NCBI GenBank assembly: GCA_964423505.1
Contig: CAYREX010000003.1
Location: forward strand, 241,447-305,446
Reading direction: 5' to 3'
Length of the DNA: 64,000 nucleotides
Origin: CAYREX01 sp964423505
GTDB taxonomy: Bacteria; Fermentibacterota; Fermentibacteria; Fermentibacterales; JCC-6
Each line of letters opens with the position of its first letter. Position 1 is the first letter of the stretch. The notes under the pieces were generated by a model that made no database searches, was not told the origin of the DNA, and was given only the letters and a program-made list of their open reading frames with translations. The position numbers and the translations under genes were made by a program. This document shows positions 49,993 to 58,597 of the stretch, one piece after another.

Positions 49993-52196
49993 CCCTCTAT
50001 CCTCTTCTTGCACCTCGGGCACCAGACCCCCTTCTTCCGCTTCTCCAGGATGGGGAAGCCGCACCTGGGGCACATCCTGCCGACCGGCTCGTTCCAGAGA
50101 GCGTAGTCGCAGTCCGGGTATCGGTTGCATCCGTAGAAGAGCTTCCTCCTCCTGGAGGACCTCCTCTCCACCAGCTCCCCGTCGCAGCCCTCCACGGGGC
50201 AGGATACGCCGGTCGGGACCGGCTCGCTGTGGCCGCACTCCCTCCCCCTCTCGCAGGAGAGGAAGCGACCGTATCGGCCACGGCGGAGCACCAGCCTGCC
50301 TCCGCACCTCGGGCACTCCCTCCCCTCGAACACCTGCGGGGTCTCGCTCTCCAGCTGCCTCGAGTATCGGCATGAAGGGAACCCGGTGCAGGCCACGAAC
50401 CGCCCGAATCGCCCCCACTTGACCACCAGCGGCGAGCCGCAGGTCGGACAGGTCTCGCCGGTGCTCTCCTGCATGTCCTCCCTGACCGACGGCAACTCCT
50501 TCCTGGCCTGGGCCAGGGATGCCTCCAGCGGCATGTTCAGGTCGGAGAGGGCCTCGACGTAGCTCTTCTCCCCTCTGGCCACATCGTCCAGGAGCTTCTC
50601 CATCCCGGCGGTGAAGCCGACCTCGAAGATGTGCGGGAACATCCTGACGAGGAGCCCGACCGTGGCAGTGCCCAGCTCGGTGGGAGCGAGGGAGCGGCCG
50701 TCCTTCTCCACGTACTTCCGCTTCCGGAGGGTGGCTATGGTGCTGACGTAGGTCGAGGGCCTGCCTATCCCCAGCTTCTTCATCTCCGCCACCAGCCCCG
50801 CCTCGGTGAACCTCTGTGGCGGCTTCGTGAAGCACTGGGTCGCGGTGGGGTCCGAGAGGGAGACCTCCCCCTCCGAGAGTGGCGGGAGCGGGTCCCGGAG
50901 CCGGAGCGATCTGGGGTCGATGACCGTGTAGCCCGGCGACTCCAGGCTCTCCCCCGTGGCAACCAGCTCCATCCCCTCGCCGGAGACGGTGACGGTGGTC
51001 CGAGCTACGACGGCGTCGGCCATCTGGGTGGAGGCGAACCGCCTCCATATCATCGAGTAGAGCCTCAGCTTCTGTCCCGACAGGAAGGTGGCGGCCCTCT
51101 CCGGGGTCAGCTCTATGTCCACCGGCCGGATGGCCTCGTGGGCGTCGTGGGAGCCGGGGGAGCTCCTGTACCTCCTCGGGCTCGGGTGGAGGGCATCCTT
51201 TCCGAACCTGCCTCCGAGGTACTCCCTGCATGCGGAGATGGCCTCCGGGCTTATCCTCACGGAGTCCGTGCGCATGTAGGTTATGAGCCCCCTTCGCTCC
51301 CACTCGACCTCGACTCCCTCGTACAGCTCCTGGGCCAGCCTCATGGTCCTGGAGGGGGAGACCGAGAGCCTGGAGGAGGCCGACTGCTGCAGGGAGCTCG
51401 TGATGAAGGGAGGCGAGGGCCTCCGCCTGGACGACTTCCGCCGTACCGAGGAGACCCGCCACTCGGCCTCCCCGCTCCGGAGCCTGTCCAGCACCGCCTC
51501 CGCCTCGGCCTCGTCGCGGGGCGCCTTCTCCGGCGTGTCGGCCTTCCTGCCGTCAAGCCTGCTGAGAGCCGCCCGGAACCTGCTCTCCCCCCGGACCACG
51601 TCCGTCTCCACCGTCCAGTACTCCAGAGGGACGAACTCCCGTATCTCGTCCTCCCTCTCCTGGACTATCCGGAGGGCCACCGTCTGGACCCTGCCGGCGC
51701 TGCCCCCCTTCCCCATCACCCTGTGGAGCCATCCGGAGACCCTGTATCCCACCAGCCGGTCCATCACCCTTCGGGCCTGCTGGGCATCCACCAGCTTCAT
51801 GTCGATGCCGCCCGGCTTCCTCACCGCCTTCAGGACGGTCTCACGGGTGACTGCGTTGAACCTGAGCCTCCTGAACTGCCTGTCGCCGCCGGCCAGTATC
51901 TCGGCGATGTGCCAGCATATGGCCTCGCCCTCCCGGTCCGGGTCGGCCGCCAGGTAGATGCGGTCGAAGCCGTCCGCCCTCCGCTTGAGCTCGCGGACGG
52001 TCTTCCTCTTGTCGGCGAGGATGGTGTAGGTCGGTCTGAAGCCGTTCTCTACGTCCACGGCCAGCCGGTTCTCCGGCAGGTCGCGGACATGGCCGTTGGA
52101 GGCCACGACCTCGTAGTCGTCGCCCAGGTACTCCCGCAGGCTGCGAGCCTTCGCGGGAGACTCGATGATAACGAGCCTTGTCGCCTTGCCGCTCAT
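49989..52196 (-). CDS. topA: DNA topoisomerase I
   Basis: 735 residues: TOPRIM (VIIESPAKA, LAADPDREGEAI), catalytic Tyr307 in LITYMRTDS, VGFTAGMEKLLDDVA, and four C-terminal zinc-ribbon units with CPTCG, CPRCG, CPVEGC and CPRCG pairs. It relaxes negative supercoils. The Shine-Dalgarno is weak (GGGAG, 10 nt). A 60-nt gap upstream may hold its own promoter; no clear one is visible. Confidence 0.97.
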   Translation of the reverse strand: MSGKATRLVIIESPAKARSLREYLGDDYEVVASNGHVRDLPENRLAVDVENGFRPTYTILADKRKTVRELKRRADGFDRIYLAADPDREGEAICWHIAEILAGGDRQFRRLRFNAVTRETVLKAVRKPGGIDMKLVDAQQARRVMDRLVGYRVSGWLHRVMGKGGSAGRVQTVALRIVQEREDEIREFVPLEYWTVETDVVRGESRFRAALSRLDGRKADTPEKAPRDEAEAEAVLDRLRSGEAEWRVSSVRRKSSRRRPSPPFITSSLQQSASSRLSVSPSRTMRLAQELYEGVEVEWERRGLITYMRTDSVRISPEAISACREYLGGRFGKDALHPSPRRYRSSPGSHDAHEAIRPVDIELTPERAATFLSGQKLRLYSMIWRRFASTQMADAVVARTTVTVSGEGMELVATGESLESPGYTVIDPRSLRLRDPLPPLSEGEVSLSDPTATQCFTKPPQRFTEAGLVAEMKKLGIGRPSTYVSTIATLRKRKYVEKDGRSLAPTELGTATVGLLVRMFPHIFEVGFTAGMEKLLDDVARGEKSYVEALSDLNMPLEASLAQARKELPSVREDMQESTGETCPTCGSPLVVKWGRFGRFVACTGFPSCRYSRQLESETPQVFEGRECPRCGGRLVLRRGRYGRFLSCERGRECGHSEPVPTGVSCPVEGCDGELVERRSSRRRKLFYGCNRYPDCDYALWNEPVGRMCPRCGFPILEKRKKGVWCPRCKKRIEG

Positions 52197-52257
52197 CGGT
52201 TTCTCGCTCCCGGGAGTGTGGCGGGTAGACGCCGGCTCCCTCGGCCGGCATCCGAAG

Positions 52258-53769
52258 TCATTCCAGGGTGGTCATCCACTCCTGGACCGGACCGGACACG
52301 AGGTCGTATACCCCGGCCAGCGCGGCCTGTCTCCGCTGGATCGAGGCCGGGCTCGGGCTCATCGACATGACCCCGAAGCTGTCCGCCACGAATGTGAAGA
52401 GGCTTACCTCGTGGTACTGGGTCTCCCTGTAGTAGAGGGTTATCTGATCGACCGCGGTCCCCTCCAGGGCTCCCGCAAGGCGGCTGAGGAGCTGCGCCCG
52501 CTTCTCCATGGGCTCGGGGTGCATGATGGAGAGCACCAGGAGAACGTCCCCGCCCTCGGTGCGGCCCAGTGTGAAAGCGTCTATCGAGAGGCCGACCGAG
52601 GAGGATATGCTGGCCATCGGGTAGGCGAGCAGGGGCAGCGAGTCCGCCATTACCTCTATCTGGTCCAGCGGAGAGCTCATCAGCATCCTGGGCATGACTA
52701 TCTCGTCCGGCCTCAGGGAGTCGACGAGGACTATCTCCGACAGGGGCCGCTCCGGTCCCTCCGCGACGGCGAGGGTATCCGGGACGGTAAGGGTATCGGA
52801 CTCGGCCTGGAGGCTGTCCTCCGGAAGCGCGATGGTGTCCGGCTGCGCCCCGTTGCCCGTGGTGTCATCCGCCGGCGCGACCTCCGTGGTGTCCGCCGCC
52901 TGGGCCGTGTCGGCCATGACCGCGAGATCCTCCGGCGAGGCCAGCTCCGGCTCCTCGCCCCCGGGGGCCATGAGCTCAAGCGGGTCCAGCAGGAAGAAGG
53001 CCGCAGCAGCCGCGACAAGGAGCAGCACGCCGATGAGCACCGGGGAGACCTTCCTGCCCTTCCGCTCCGGCTCCGGCTCGGGGGGCAGCTCCTCCTCCTC
53101 TTCGTCCGGGAGCAGGTCCCTCTTGTACTCGGGGACGCCCTGGAGCGGCCTGTCCACCATCTTGCCCTCTCCGGCGCACTTCGTGCACACGTGCAGAATA
53201 CGGTCGAAGCAGTCCGAGCAGGTCAGGTCGCCGCACGTCCTGCAGGGGGCGAGCTTCTCCACGTCGGTCGGTATCCGGCCGCAGACGTGGCATCTCTCCG
53301 ACGTCCTGAGCTCCTCGGATGCCGAGGTGATGACGAAGGAGTCGTCTTCCGGTCCTCCGGACCGCTCTGCGGCCCGCTCGCTCTCGGCCTCCCACTCGCC
53401 CGGAGAAGCCTCGCGGCCGGCCTGCTGCCAGCTCATGGATTCCTCCGGGTCGAAGCCGTGGTCGAACTCCGGCTCGCCCTCCCCCGACTCCTCCTGCGGC
53501 GGGAGCTCCCTCCTGACGGGTGTCGGGGGGTGCTCCGGTCCGTACGACCTGGGGAGGATGTCGACGTAGGGGTAGAGCTTCTGCTGGAGTATCCTGGCCT
53601 GGCCCATCTCCATCCCCTGGCCCAGGATCGTCGGGGAGCTCTCCACCGAGGACCTGGCCTCCTCCTCGGTCATTCCCATCTCGCTGACCAGGAGCTCGGC
53701 TACCTTGTTCCTCTCCTCTTCGCGGCTGAGTCGCACGAGGAGCAGGTCCACGATGGGGTTCCCGCTCAT
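52258..53769 (-). CDS. Zn-ribbon, single-pass membrane protein of unknown function beside an MglA GTPase
   Basis: 503 residues, not recognised as a whole. Order: an N-terminal helical domain (~1-75), an acidic Pro/Glu linker, eight Cys in a cross-brace spacing (C160, C163, C176, C179, C184, C187, C195, C198), a very acidic stretch, a membrane helix at ~242-262, then an extracytoplasmic Asp/Thr-rich linker and a ~150-residue C-terminal domain. It starts one base after the MglA-like GTPase stop, so the two are probably made together, and the cytoplasmic part could be the GTPase's effector or regulator (inference). Confidence 0.6.
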   Translation of the reverse strand: MSGNPIVDLLLVRLSREEERNKVAELLVSEMGMTEEEARSSVESSPTILGQGMEMGQARILQQKLYPYVDILPRSYGPEHPPTPVRRELPPQEESGEGEPEFDHGFDPEESMSWQQAGREASPGEWEAESERAAERSGGPEDDSFVITSASEELRTSERCHVCGRIPTDVEKLAPCRTCGDLTCSDCFDRILHVCTKCAGEGKMVDRPLQGVPEYKRDLLPDEEEEELPPEPEPERKGRKVSPVLIGVLLLVAAAAAFFLLDPLELMAPGGEEPELASPEDLAVMADTAQAADTTEVAPADDTTGNGAQPDTIALPEDSLQAESDTLTVPDTLAVAEGPERPLSEIVLVDSLRPDEIVMPRMLMSSPLDQIEVMADSLPLLAYPMASISSSVGLSIDAFTLGRTEGGDVLLVLSIMHPEPMEKRAQLLSRLAGALEGTAVDQITLYYRETQYHEVSLFTFVADSFGVMSMSPSPASIQRRQAALAGVYDLVSGPVQEWMTTLE

Positions 53770-53770
53770 C

Positions 53771-54379
53771 TCACCCTCTCTTCTCGCTCATTATCATGTC
53801 GAACTGCCGGCTCAGCCTTCGCATGACCATCCTGCTGACCTTGCGCAGGGTCTCGAAGACCCCGAGCCCGTCGGTGGCTATCGATTCCGTGCATGGCACC
53901 CTGGAGAGGCCCAGCCTCTCCCTTATCTCCCCCGAGGGGAGTATGTCCGGGAGGTCCCTCTTGTTGCACTGAAGCACCAGGCTGACCCCGGTGCGCCTGC
54001 CGGACCTCAGGTGCTCCTTCAGATCGTTGAGGCTGGCTACGTTCGCGTCCATCCTGGCCCTCTGGGAATCGGCAACGAAGACGATGCCGTCGACGCCCTG
54101 GAGTATCAGCCTCCTGCTGTCCGAGTACATGGCCTGGCCGGGCACGCTGTAGAGGTGCAGCCTGACCTTGAATCCGTGTATGGTCCCGGAGTCCACCGGG
54201 AGGAAGTCGAAGAAGAGCGTCCTCTCGTTGCCGGTGGCCAGCGATATGAGCTTGCCCCGGCCGGTGGAGGGTATCTGTCCGTGTATGTGCTTCACGTTGG
54301 TGGTCTTGCCGGAGAGGCCGGGTCCGCAGTAGACGATCTTGCAGTCTATCTCGCGGGAGCTGTAGCTAACGGTCGCCAT
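53771..54379 (-). CDS. MglA-like small GTPase (second copy)
   Basis: 202 residues: G1 GPGLSGKTTN, LYSVPGQAMYS, DGIVFVADSQ, NKRDLPD, and a C-terminal basic helix (MVMRRLSRQFDM). It is about as close to the GTPase at 43.6 kb as paralogues usually are. ATG 54379 lies 6 nt after GGAGAGG and overlaps tatA by 14 nt; ATG 54424 is in frame but lies deeper in tatA. No MglB is nearby. Confidence 0.87.
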   Translation of the reverse strand: MATVSYSSREIDCKIVYCGPGLSGKTTNVKHIHGQIPSTGRGKLISLATGNERTLFFDFLPVDSGTIHGFKVRLHLYSVPGQAMYSDSRRLILQGVDGIVFVADSQRARMDANVASLNDLKEHLRSGRRTGVSLVLQCNKRDLPDILPSGEIRERLGLSRVPCTESIATDGLGVFETLRKVSRMVMRRLSRQFDMIMSEKRG

Positions 54380-54581
54380 CCGGGCCCTCTCCGCGAGTGG
54401 TTTCGTCCTCTCCTGTATCGTCATCGTCCCGCTCTATCTCGTCCTTCAGGCCCCTCTTGAACATGTGGAGCGCCTGGCCGAGAGACCTGGCCAGCTCCGG
54501 TATCCTGCGAGCTCCGAAGAGGAGCAGCAGGACTACGAGGACGAGGACTATCTCCGTGGCGCCGGGTCTCCCGAATATCAT
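54366..54581 (-). CDS. tatA: TatA/TatE-type twin-arginine translocase protein
   Basis: 71 residues: one membrane helix (EIVLVLVVLLLLFGARRIPELARSLGQAL in part), the family FG-x-x-x-x-P-E hinge, an amphipathic helix and an acidic tail. It forms the Tat pore with TatC, which is not in the window. Confidence 0.9.
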   Translation of the reverse strand: MIFGRPGATEIVLVLVVLLLLFGARRIPELARSLGQALHMFKRGLKDEIERDDDDTGEDETTRGEGPDGDR

Positions 54582-54620
54582 GTCAGGCCCGAACCTCCCC
54601 TACACCCTTGCCCGCGCGGG

Positions 54621-54893
54621 TCAGAACCAGCGGTAAAGATAACCGACCACCAGCAGGCCCGCAAAGCTCATCAGGTTAACCCGGAAGGCTATCTCCTCCA
54701 GCGCCAGCCTGAAGACGACCAGGTCAAGCCCGAAGGGACCGAGGGAGACCTCCAGCTCCCCGCCGAAGAACGACCTCAGGGCGATCGATGTCTCCGGCAG
54801 GACAGCGGCTATCCCCTCCCCCAGGGCTGTGCCGGTCATCATGCCCAGGAGGGAGATGATGATCCAGAATCCAGTCGAACGGTCCTGAAGCAA
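54621..54893 (-). CDS. DUF4321-like small membrane protein
   Basis: 90 residues with two membrane helices (FWIIISLLGMMTGTALGEG and FAGLLVVGYLYRWF) flanking a short amphipathic part, resembling DUF4321. The TTG start follows GGGAGGG at 5 nt. Function unknown. Its position beside a Gx transporter suggests an isoprenoid or envelope link. Confidence 0.7.
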   Translation of the reverse strand: MLQDRSTGFWIIISLLGMMTGTALGEGIAAVLPETSIALRSFFGGELEVSLGPFGLDLVVFRLALEEIAFRVNLMSFAGLLVVGYLYRWF

Positions 54894-54919
54894 GGCATCC
54901 CTCCCGATTGAGGTGGAAT

Positions 54920-55393
54920 CTATCCCCTGTCATAACCCTCATCAAGCCCGCCGGTCCAGGGGAAGCCCCGGCGGAGCAGGAGGACCGCGGCGATTCCGGT
55001 CACCGCCCCGGTGGCGGTGCCCCAGGCGGCAAGGAAGGGGGCGATGCCCATCGCGGGGAGCCCGGGCAGCAGCAGGGAGGCCACGGCCAGCTGCGCGCCC
55101 ATGCTGGCCAGGCTGCCGGCGACGGACGTCCCGGTGACCGAGAGGAGGCGGACCGCGAGCGACATGGCGAGGACCGATGCGACCCCGCCGGAGAGCGAGA
55201 GGAGGAAGGTCGGCGTCGCCAGCGTGCCCAGGAAGAGGGCGGATGCCACCGTCCTCAGCACGTTCACCCGGAGCGCCATCGGGGCACCGCTCCTCACCAG
55301 GGCGGCTATGGCGGCGATGTTCGCGAGGCCCGGCTTGGCGAACGGGAGCGGCCTCGGCACCAGGCTCTCCAGGACGCCCAGGGCCACGGCCAC
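54920..55393 (-). CDS. Gx-transporter family membrane protein
   Basis: 157 residues with about five membrane helices and the family N-terminal pattern ESLVPRPLPFAKPGLANI. These proteins are annotated as heptaprenyl diphosphate synthase component I, or as vitamin-type transporter S-components. No ATG, TTG or earlier GTG lies between the preceding stop and GTG 55393, although CTG 55396 does, and the first membrane helix seems to begin slightly upstream. A non-canonical start is therefore possible. Confidence 0.75.
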   Translation of the reverse strand: MAVALGVLESLVPRPLPFAKPGLANIAAIAALVRSGAPMALRVNVLRTVASALFLGTLATPTFLLSLSGGVASVLAMSLAVRLLSVTGTSVAGSLASMGAQLAVASLLLPGLPAMGIAPFLAAWGTATGAVTGIAAVLLLRRGFPWTGGLDEGYDRG

Positions 55394-55446
55394 CAGCGTG
55401 AGGACGACCTCGGTACGGAGCCGCTCCCCCGGCGCTCCCCCCTCCC

Positions 55447-56544
55447 CTACCCGCGCGGTCGTCGGCCGCTCCAGGAAGCCTCCTCCAGGACCGACTCCAC
55501 CTCTTCGAGGAGGTGCTCGGCCTCCAGCTCCTCACGGGCCCTGACGAGCGCCCCGCGGGAGAGCCTCTCCCTGAGCCCGGGGTCGCCCGCGATATCGGAG
55601 ACCGCCGCCGCCAGGGCCGCCGCTTCGCCCGGCGGCACCACCAGGCCGGTGACGCCGTTCCTGTTCACCCACGGCACCCCGGTGGGCAGGTCGGTGCTCA
55701 CAACCGGCACGCCGCAAGCCATCGCCTCCAGCTGGACCATGCCGTAGGCCTCGCTCCGCCTGGTGGAGGGGAGGACCAGGCAGGTGGCCCCCCTGTAGAG
55801 CGAGAGGAGCGTCCGGTCGTCCGGGTCGTGCACCACCCTGACCCGGAGCCTCTCCCGCATCGCCCTCTCCGACACGCGGCGAAGCATCGGTCCGCCGCCC
55901 GCCATCAGCAGCGGCAGCGGGGCCGGCGGGCGCCATGCGTCCAGAAGGACATCGATGCCCTTGTAGGACCTGAACCGGCCGACGAACAGGGCGTACTCGC
56001 CCGCCCGCCCCCCCCCGGGGGAGAAGCGGGAGCAGTCGACGCCGATGGGTACGACGCGGACGTTGGGGAGCCCGCGGAGGAAGGGGGAGGTACCGGCGTA
56101 GACCGGCGACGTAGCCAGGACCGCGTACGCGGACCGGAGGAACCTCCGGAGGAACGGGCCGTAGACCGGAAGGGCGAAGGCCTGCCTCACTATGTCGCTG
56201 TGGTATGTGACCACGCAGGGCAGCCGGCTCCCGGCCGCGAGCCAGGCGATGACCGCGGACGGCAGCGGGAGGTGCACGTGCACCACGTCGGCGTCCGCCA
56301 GCGCCAGCTCCTCGTGGAGCTCCGGGCAGACCGGGTTGGAGAGCACCCTGCCCAGGCAGGGCGTCCTGCGGACCGCGAAGCCGTCCAGCTCGGTCGTGTA
56401 CCTCTCCCGCTCCCCCCTCCCGGCGACCAGAACCTCCACCTCGTGGCCCCTTCGGGCCAGGTGGGCAGACAGGTCGTGCACGTAGCGCTCTATGCCGCCC
56501 CTGACCAGGGGATGGACGTCCTTGTACACGGAGAGGACCCTCAA
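55447..56544 (-). CDS. glycosyltransferase family 4 (GT-B)
   Basis: 365 residues: RGGIERYVHDLSAHLARRGH (N-terminal GT4), YHSDIV, VGRFRSYKGIDVLLDA and the C-terminal SEAYGMVQLEAMACGVPVV with the EX7E pattern. It transfers a sugar from a nucleotide sugar to a lipid-linked acceptor. TTG 56544 overlaps the previous stop (TTGA). Confidence 0.9.
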   Translation of the reverse strand: MRVLSVYKDVHPLVRGGIERYVHDLSAHLARRGHEVEVLVAGRGERERYTTELDGFAVRRTPCLGRVLSNPVCPELHEELALADADVVHVHLPLPSAVIAWLAAGSRLPCVVTYHSDIVRQAFALPVYGPFLRRFLRSAYAVLATSPVYAGTSPFLRGLPNVRVVPIGVDCSRFSPGGGRAGEYALFVGRFRSYKGIDVLLDAWRPPAPLPLLMAGGGPMLRRVSERAMRERLRVRVVHDPDDRTLLSLYRGATCLVLPSTRRSEAYGMVQLEAMACGVPVVSTDLPTGVPWVNRNGVTGLVVPPGEAAALAAAVSDIAGDPGLRERLSRGALVRAREELEAEHLLEEVESVLEEASWSGRRPRG

Positions 56545-57599
56545 GCCGTCGCCTCCGCGTAGACATCCAGCACGGCCGAGGCCATGCGCTCCCGGGTGAA
56601 GCGGGCGGCGAACGCCCGGAGGGCCTCCCGGTCCGGCTCGCACTCCAGCTCCGCCAGCACCGTCTCCGCGATGTCCCCCGCGCCGAAGCCGTCCGCCACG
56701 CCGGCGACGCCGCCGTATACCTCCGTGAGAGCGCCTGCGGGGGAGACGACCGAGGGCACGCCGGCGGAGGCCGCCTCCAGCGGCGGCAGCCCGAAGCCCT
56801 CGTAGAGCGACGGGTAGACCAGCATCCGGGCCCCGGAGATGCAGGAGGCCAGCAGGTCTGGCGGCAGCGAGCCGACCCAGGACACCCGCTCCTGCTCCCT
56901 GAGCCGCCGTGCCAGGGAGCGGCGGCCCCATCCCCACCTGCCGGCCACCACCAGGCGCAGGCCCGGATGCTCCCGTCCGATGCGCAGGTGGGCGTCAAGC
57001 AGGGCCCCGAGGTTCTTGCGGGGCTCTACCGTCCCCACGAAGAGGAGGTACTCCCCCTCGATGCCGCTCTCACGTCTGAACGCAGAGGGGTCGGAGGACA
57101 TGTCCGGGGTCGAGAGGTAGACCCGCCTCAGGACCGACCTGTCGAGGCCGAGCCTGGAGACAGCCTCGGAGAGCGTGAAGTCGCTGTCCACCATGACCAG
57201 CGCCGCGCCGGAGGCCACCCGGCGGAAGTGGAGCCTGTAGTAGACGGAGCGGAGCGGCGGGAACCAGGCGGGCTCCGCCAGGAAGGCCAGGTCGTGAAGG
57301 GTCACAACGTACGGCACGCCCCTCGGCGGCCTGCCCGAGAAGGCTGGCAGATGGACCAGCCGGGGAGCCGCCCGGGAGGCCACCCTGGGCATGAGCAGGG
57401 AGTCCGAGAGCGCCCTGACAGCTCCGGAGACCGGCACCGGACCGTCCAGAGCCTCCTTCGGGGTGAGCAGCCCGCGGGAGGTAGCGACAAGGAGGCCGCC
57501 CGGGTCGGTCAGCCCCCGGAGGAGCCTCCGGACGTAGACGCCGGTACCCCCCCGGTTCGCGAGGCAGCCGCCGTAGACGACGACCGGACCGTCACCCAA
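56541..57599 (-). CDS. glycosyltransferase family 4 (GT-B)
   Basis: 352 residues: GGTGVYVRRLLRGL, LHDLAFLAEPAWFP, VDSDFTLSEAVSRLG, LFVGTVEPRKNLGALLDA, and YEGFGLPPLEAASAGVPSVV. It resembles mannosyltransferases such as MtfB. TTG 57599 is used, with GGGAGG about 12 nt upstream. It lies head-to-tail with a second GT4 gene and a sugar nucleotidyltransferase, forming a polysaccharide module. Confidence 0.88.
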   Translation of the reverse strand: MGDGPVVVYGGCLANRGGTGVYVRRLLRGLTDPGGLLVATSRGLLTPKEALDGPVPVSGAVRALSDSLLMPRVASRAAPRLVHLPAFSGRPPRGVPYVVTLHDLAFLAEPAWFPPLRSVYYRLHFRRVASGAALVMVDSDFTLSEAVSRLGLDRSVLRRVYLSTPDMSSDPSAFRRESGIEGEYLLFVGTVEPRKNLGALLDAHLRIGREHPGLRLVVAGRWGWGRRSLARRLREQERVSWVGSLPPDLLASCISGARMLVYPSLYEGFGLPPLEAASAGVPSVVSPAGALTEVYGGVAGVADGFGAGDIAETVLAELECEPDREALRAFAARFTRERMASAVLDVYAEATA

Positions 57600-57619
57600 T
57601 GCGGAGGTTTCCCTCCCGG

Positions 57620-58597
57620 TCAGGGTTCCACGAGGCAGTCGCTGCCGGCGCTGACCCCGGAGGGCCTGCCCCGCACCGTGGCCCCGGGACCGACAAGCGA
57701 GCCCTGGAGCACCGCCCCCTCAACCGTGCAGCGGGGCTCGAGTATGCTGTCGCGGACCACGGAGCCCCGGATCCGCGCTCCGGAGCAGACTGTCACGTGG
57801 GGGCCGACGACCGAGGCCTCGACGACGGCGTCGGGCGCAATGCTCACCGGCCCGATGACCGCTGATCCCTCGATCTCCGCCGGCGGCGGCGGGTCGAGCT
57901 CGAGCAGGTCCCGGTTCGTCTGGAGGAGGGTGGACAGCTTGCCGCAGTCGAACCACTCGTCCACCTCGAAGGTGCCGAACTCCCTGCCCCCGTCCAGCAT
58001 CATCTGCATGGCGTCGGTCAGCTGGTACTCACCCCTGGTGCGGATGTCCCGCTCCACCAGCTCGCCGATTGCTTCCATCAGCTCCCTGCCGTCCGCGAAG
58101 GCGTATACTCCCACTATCGCCAGGTCTCCGACGAACTCCGAGGGCTTCTCCACCAGCCTCTCTACCCTGTCACCCTCCATCTGGACTATCCCGAACCGCT
58201 CCGGCTCCTCCACCCTGTGGACGGCGAGCATGTTCCTGCCGGACTCCAGCACCGGGCGGAGGTCCGCCCGGAAGAGGGTGTCGCTCAGTACGACCAGGGT
58301 AGGCTCCGAGCGGGTGTGCGGGGCTGCCAGCCCCACGGCCGAGCCCAGGCCGTCGGTCCTCTCCTGTACGGCTATCTCCGTCCTCATCCCGGGGTACGTC
58401 TCCCTCGTCCAGGAGGCGAGCTCCTCCCCCAGGTGACCTACAACCAGGGTGAGCCGGTCCACGCCCGCCGCGGCCAGGTCGTCGATGATGTGGCCCAGCA
58501 TCGGCTTGCCAGCAACGTGTATGAGCGGCTTGGGCACGGTGTGCGTGAGCGGCCTCAGCCTTGTACCCCTACCCGCCGCCGGGATTATCGCGTGCAT
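57620..58597 (-). CDS. sugar-1-phosphate nucleotidyltransferase with left-handed beta-helix tail
   Basis: 325 residues: IIPAAGRGTRLRPLTHTVPKPL (start of the NTP-transferase fold), VVLSDTLF, VEKPSEFVGD, FDCGKLSTLL, and a C-terminal hexapeptide-repeat segment (GPVSIAPDAVVEASVVGP). It resembles long glucose-1-phosphate thymidylyltransferases and GlmU-like enzymes. The substrate is unknown. It overlaps the end of ptsI by 29 nt. Confidence 0.88.
   Translation of the reverse strand: MHAIIPAAGRGTRLRPLTHTVPKPLIHVAGKPMLGHIIDDLAAAGVDRLTLVVGHLGEELASWTRETYPGMRTEIAVQERTDGLGSAVGLAAPHTRSEPTLVVLSDTLFRADLRPVLESGRNMLAVHRVEEPERFGIVQMEGDRVERLVEKPSEFVGDLAIVGVYAFADGRELMEAIGELVERDIRTRGEYQLTDAMQMMLDGGREFGTFEVDEWFDCGKLSTLLQTNRDLLELDPPPPAEIEGSAVIGPVSIAPDAVVEASVVGPHVTVCSGARIRGSVVRDSILEPRCTVEGAVLQGSLVGPGATVRGRPSGVSAGSDCLVEP

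Noticed and set aside
52197..52257. Terminator between topA and the Zn-ribbon gene
   Set aside because: GCCGGC repeats form a possible stem, but the 61-nt gap has no U-tract and the hairpin is weak; GC-rich repeats are common here.
43577..54379. Flagellar, gliding or type IV pilus locus around the MglA GTPases
   Set aside because: No motor, pilin, MglB or chemotaxis genes are near; the neighbours are protease, topoisomerase and glycosyltransferase-like genes.
53705..54460. Plus-strand open frame of about 250 residues opposite the GTPase
   Set aside because: It is the reverse-strand reading of the second MglA-like GTPase, which carries intact G-motifs.
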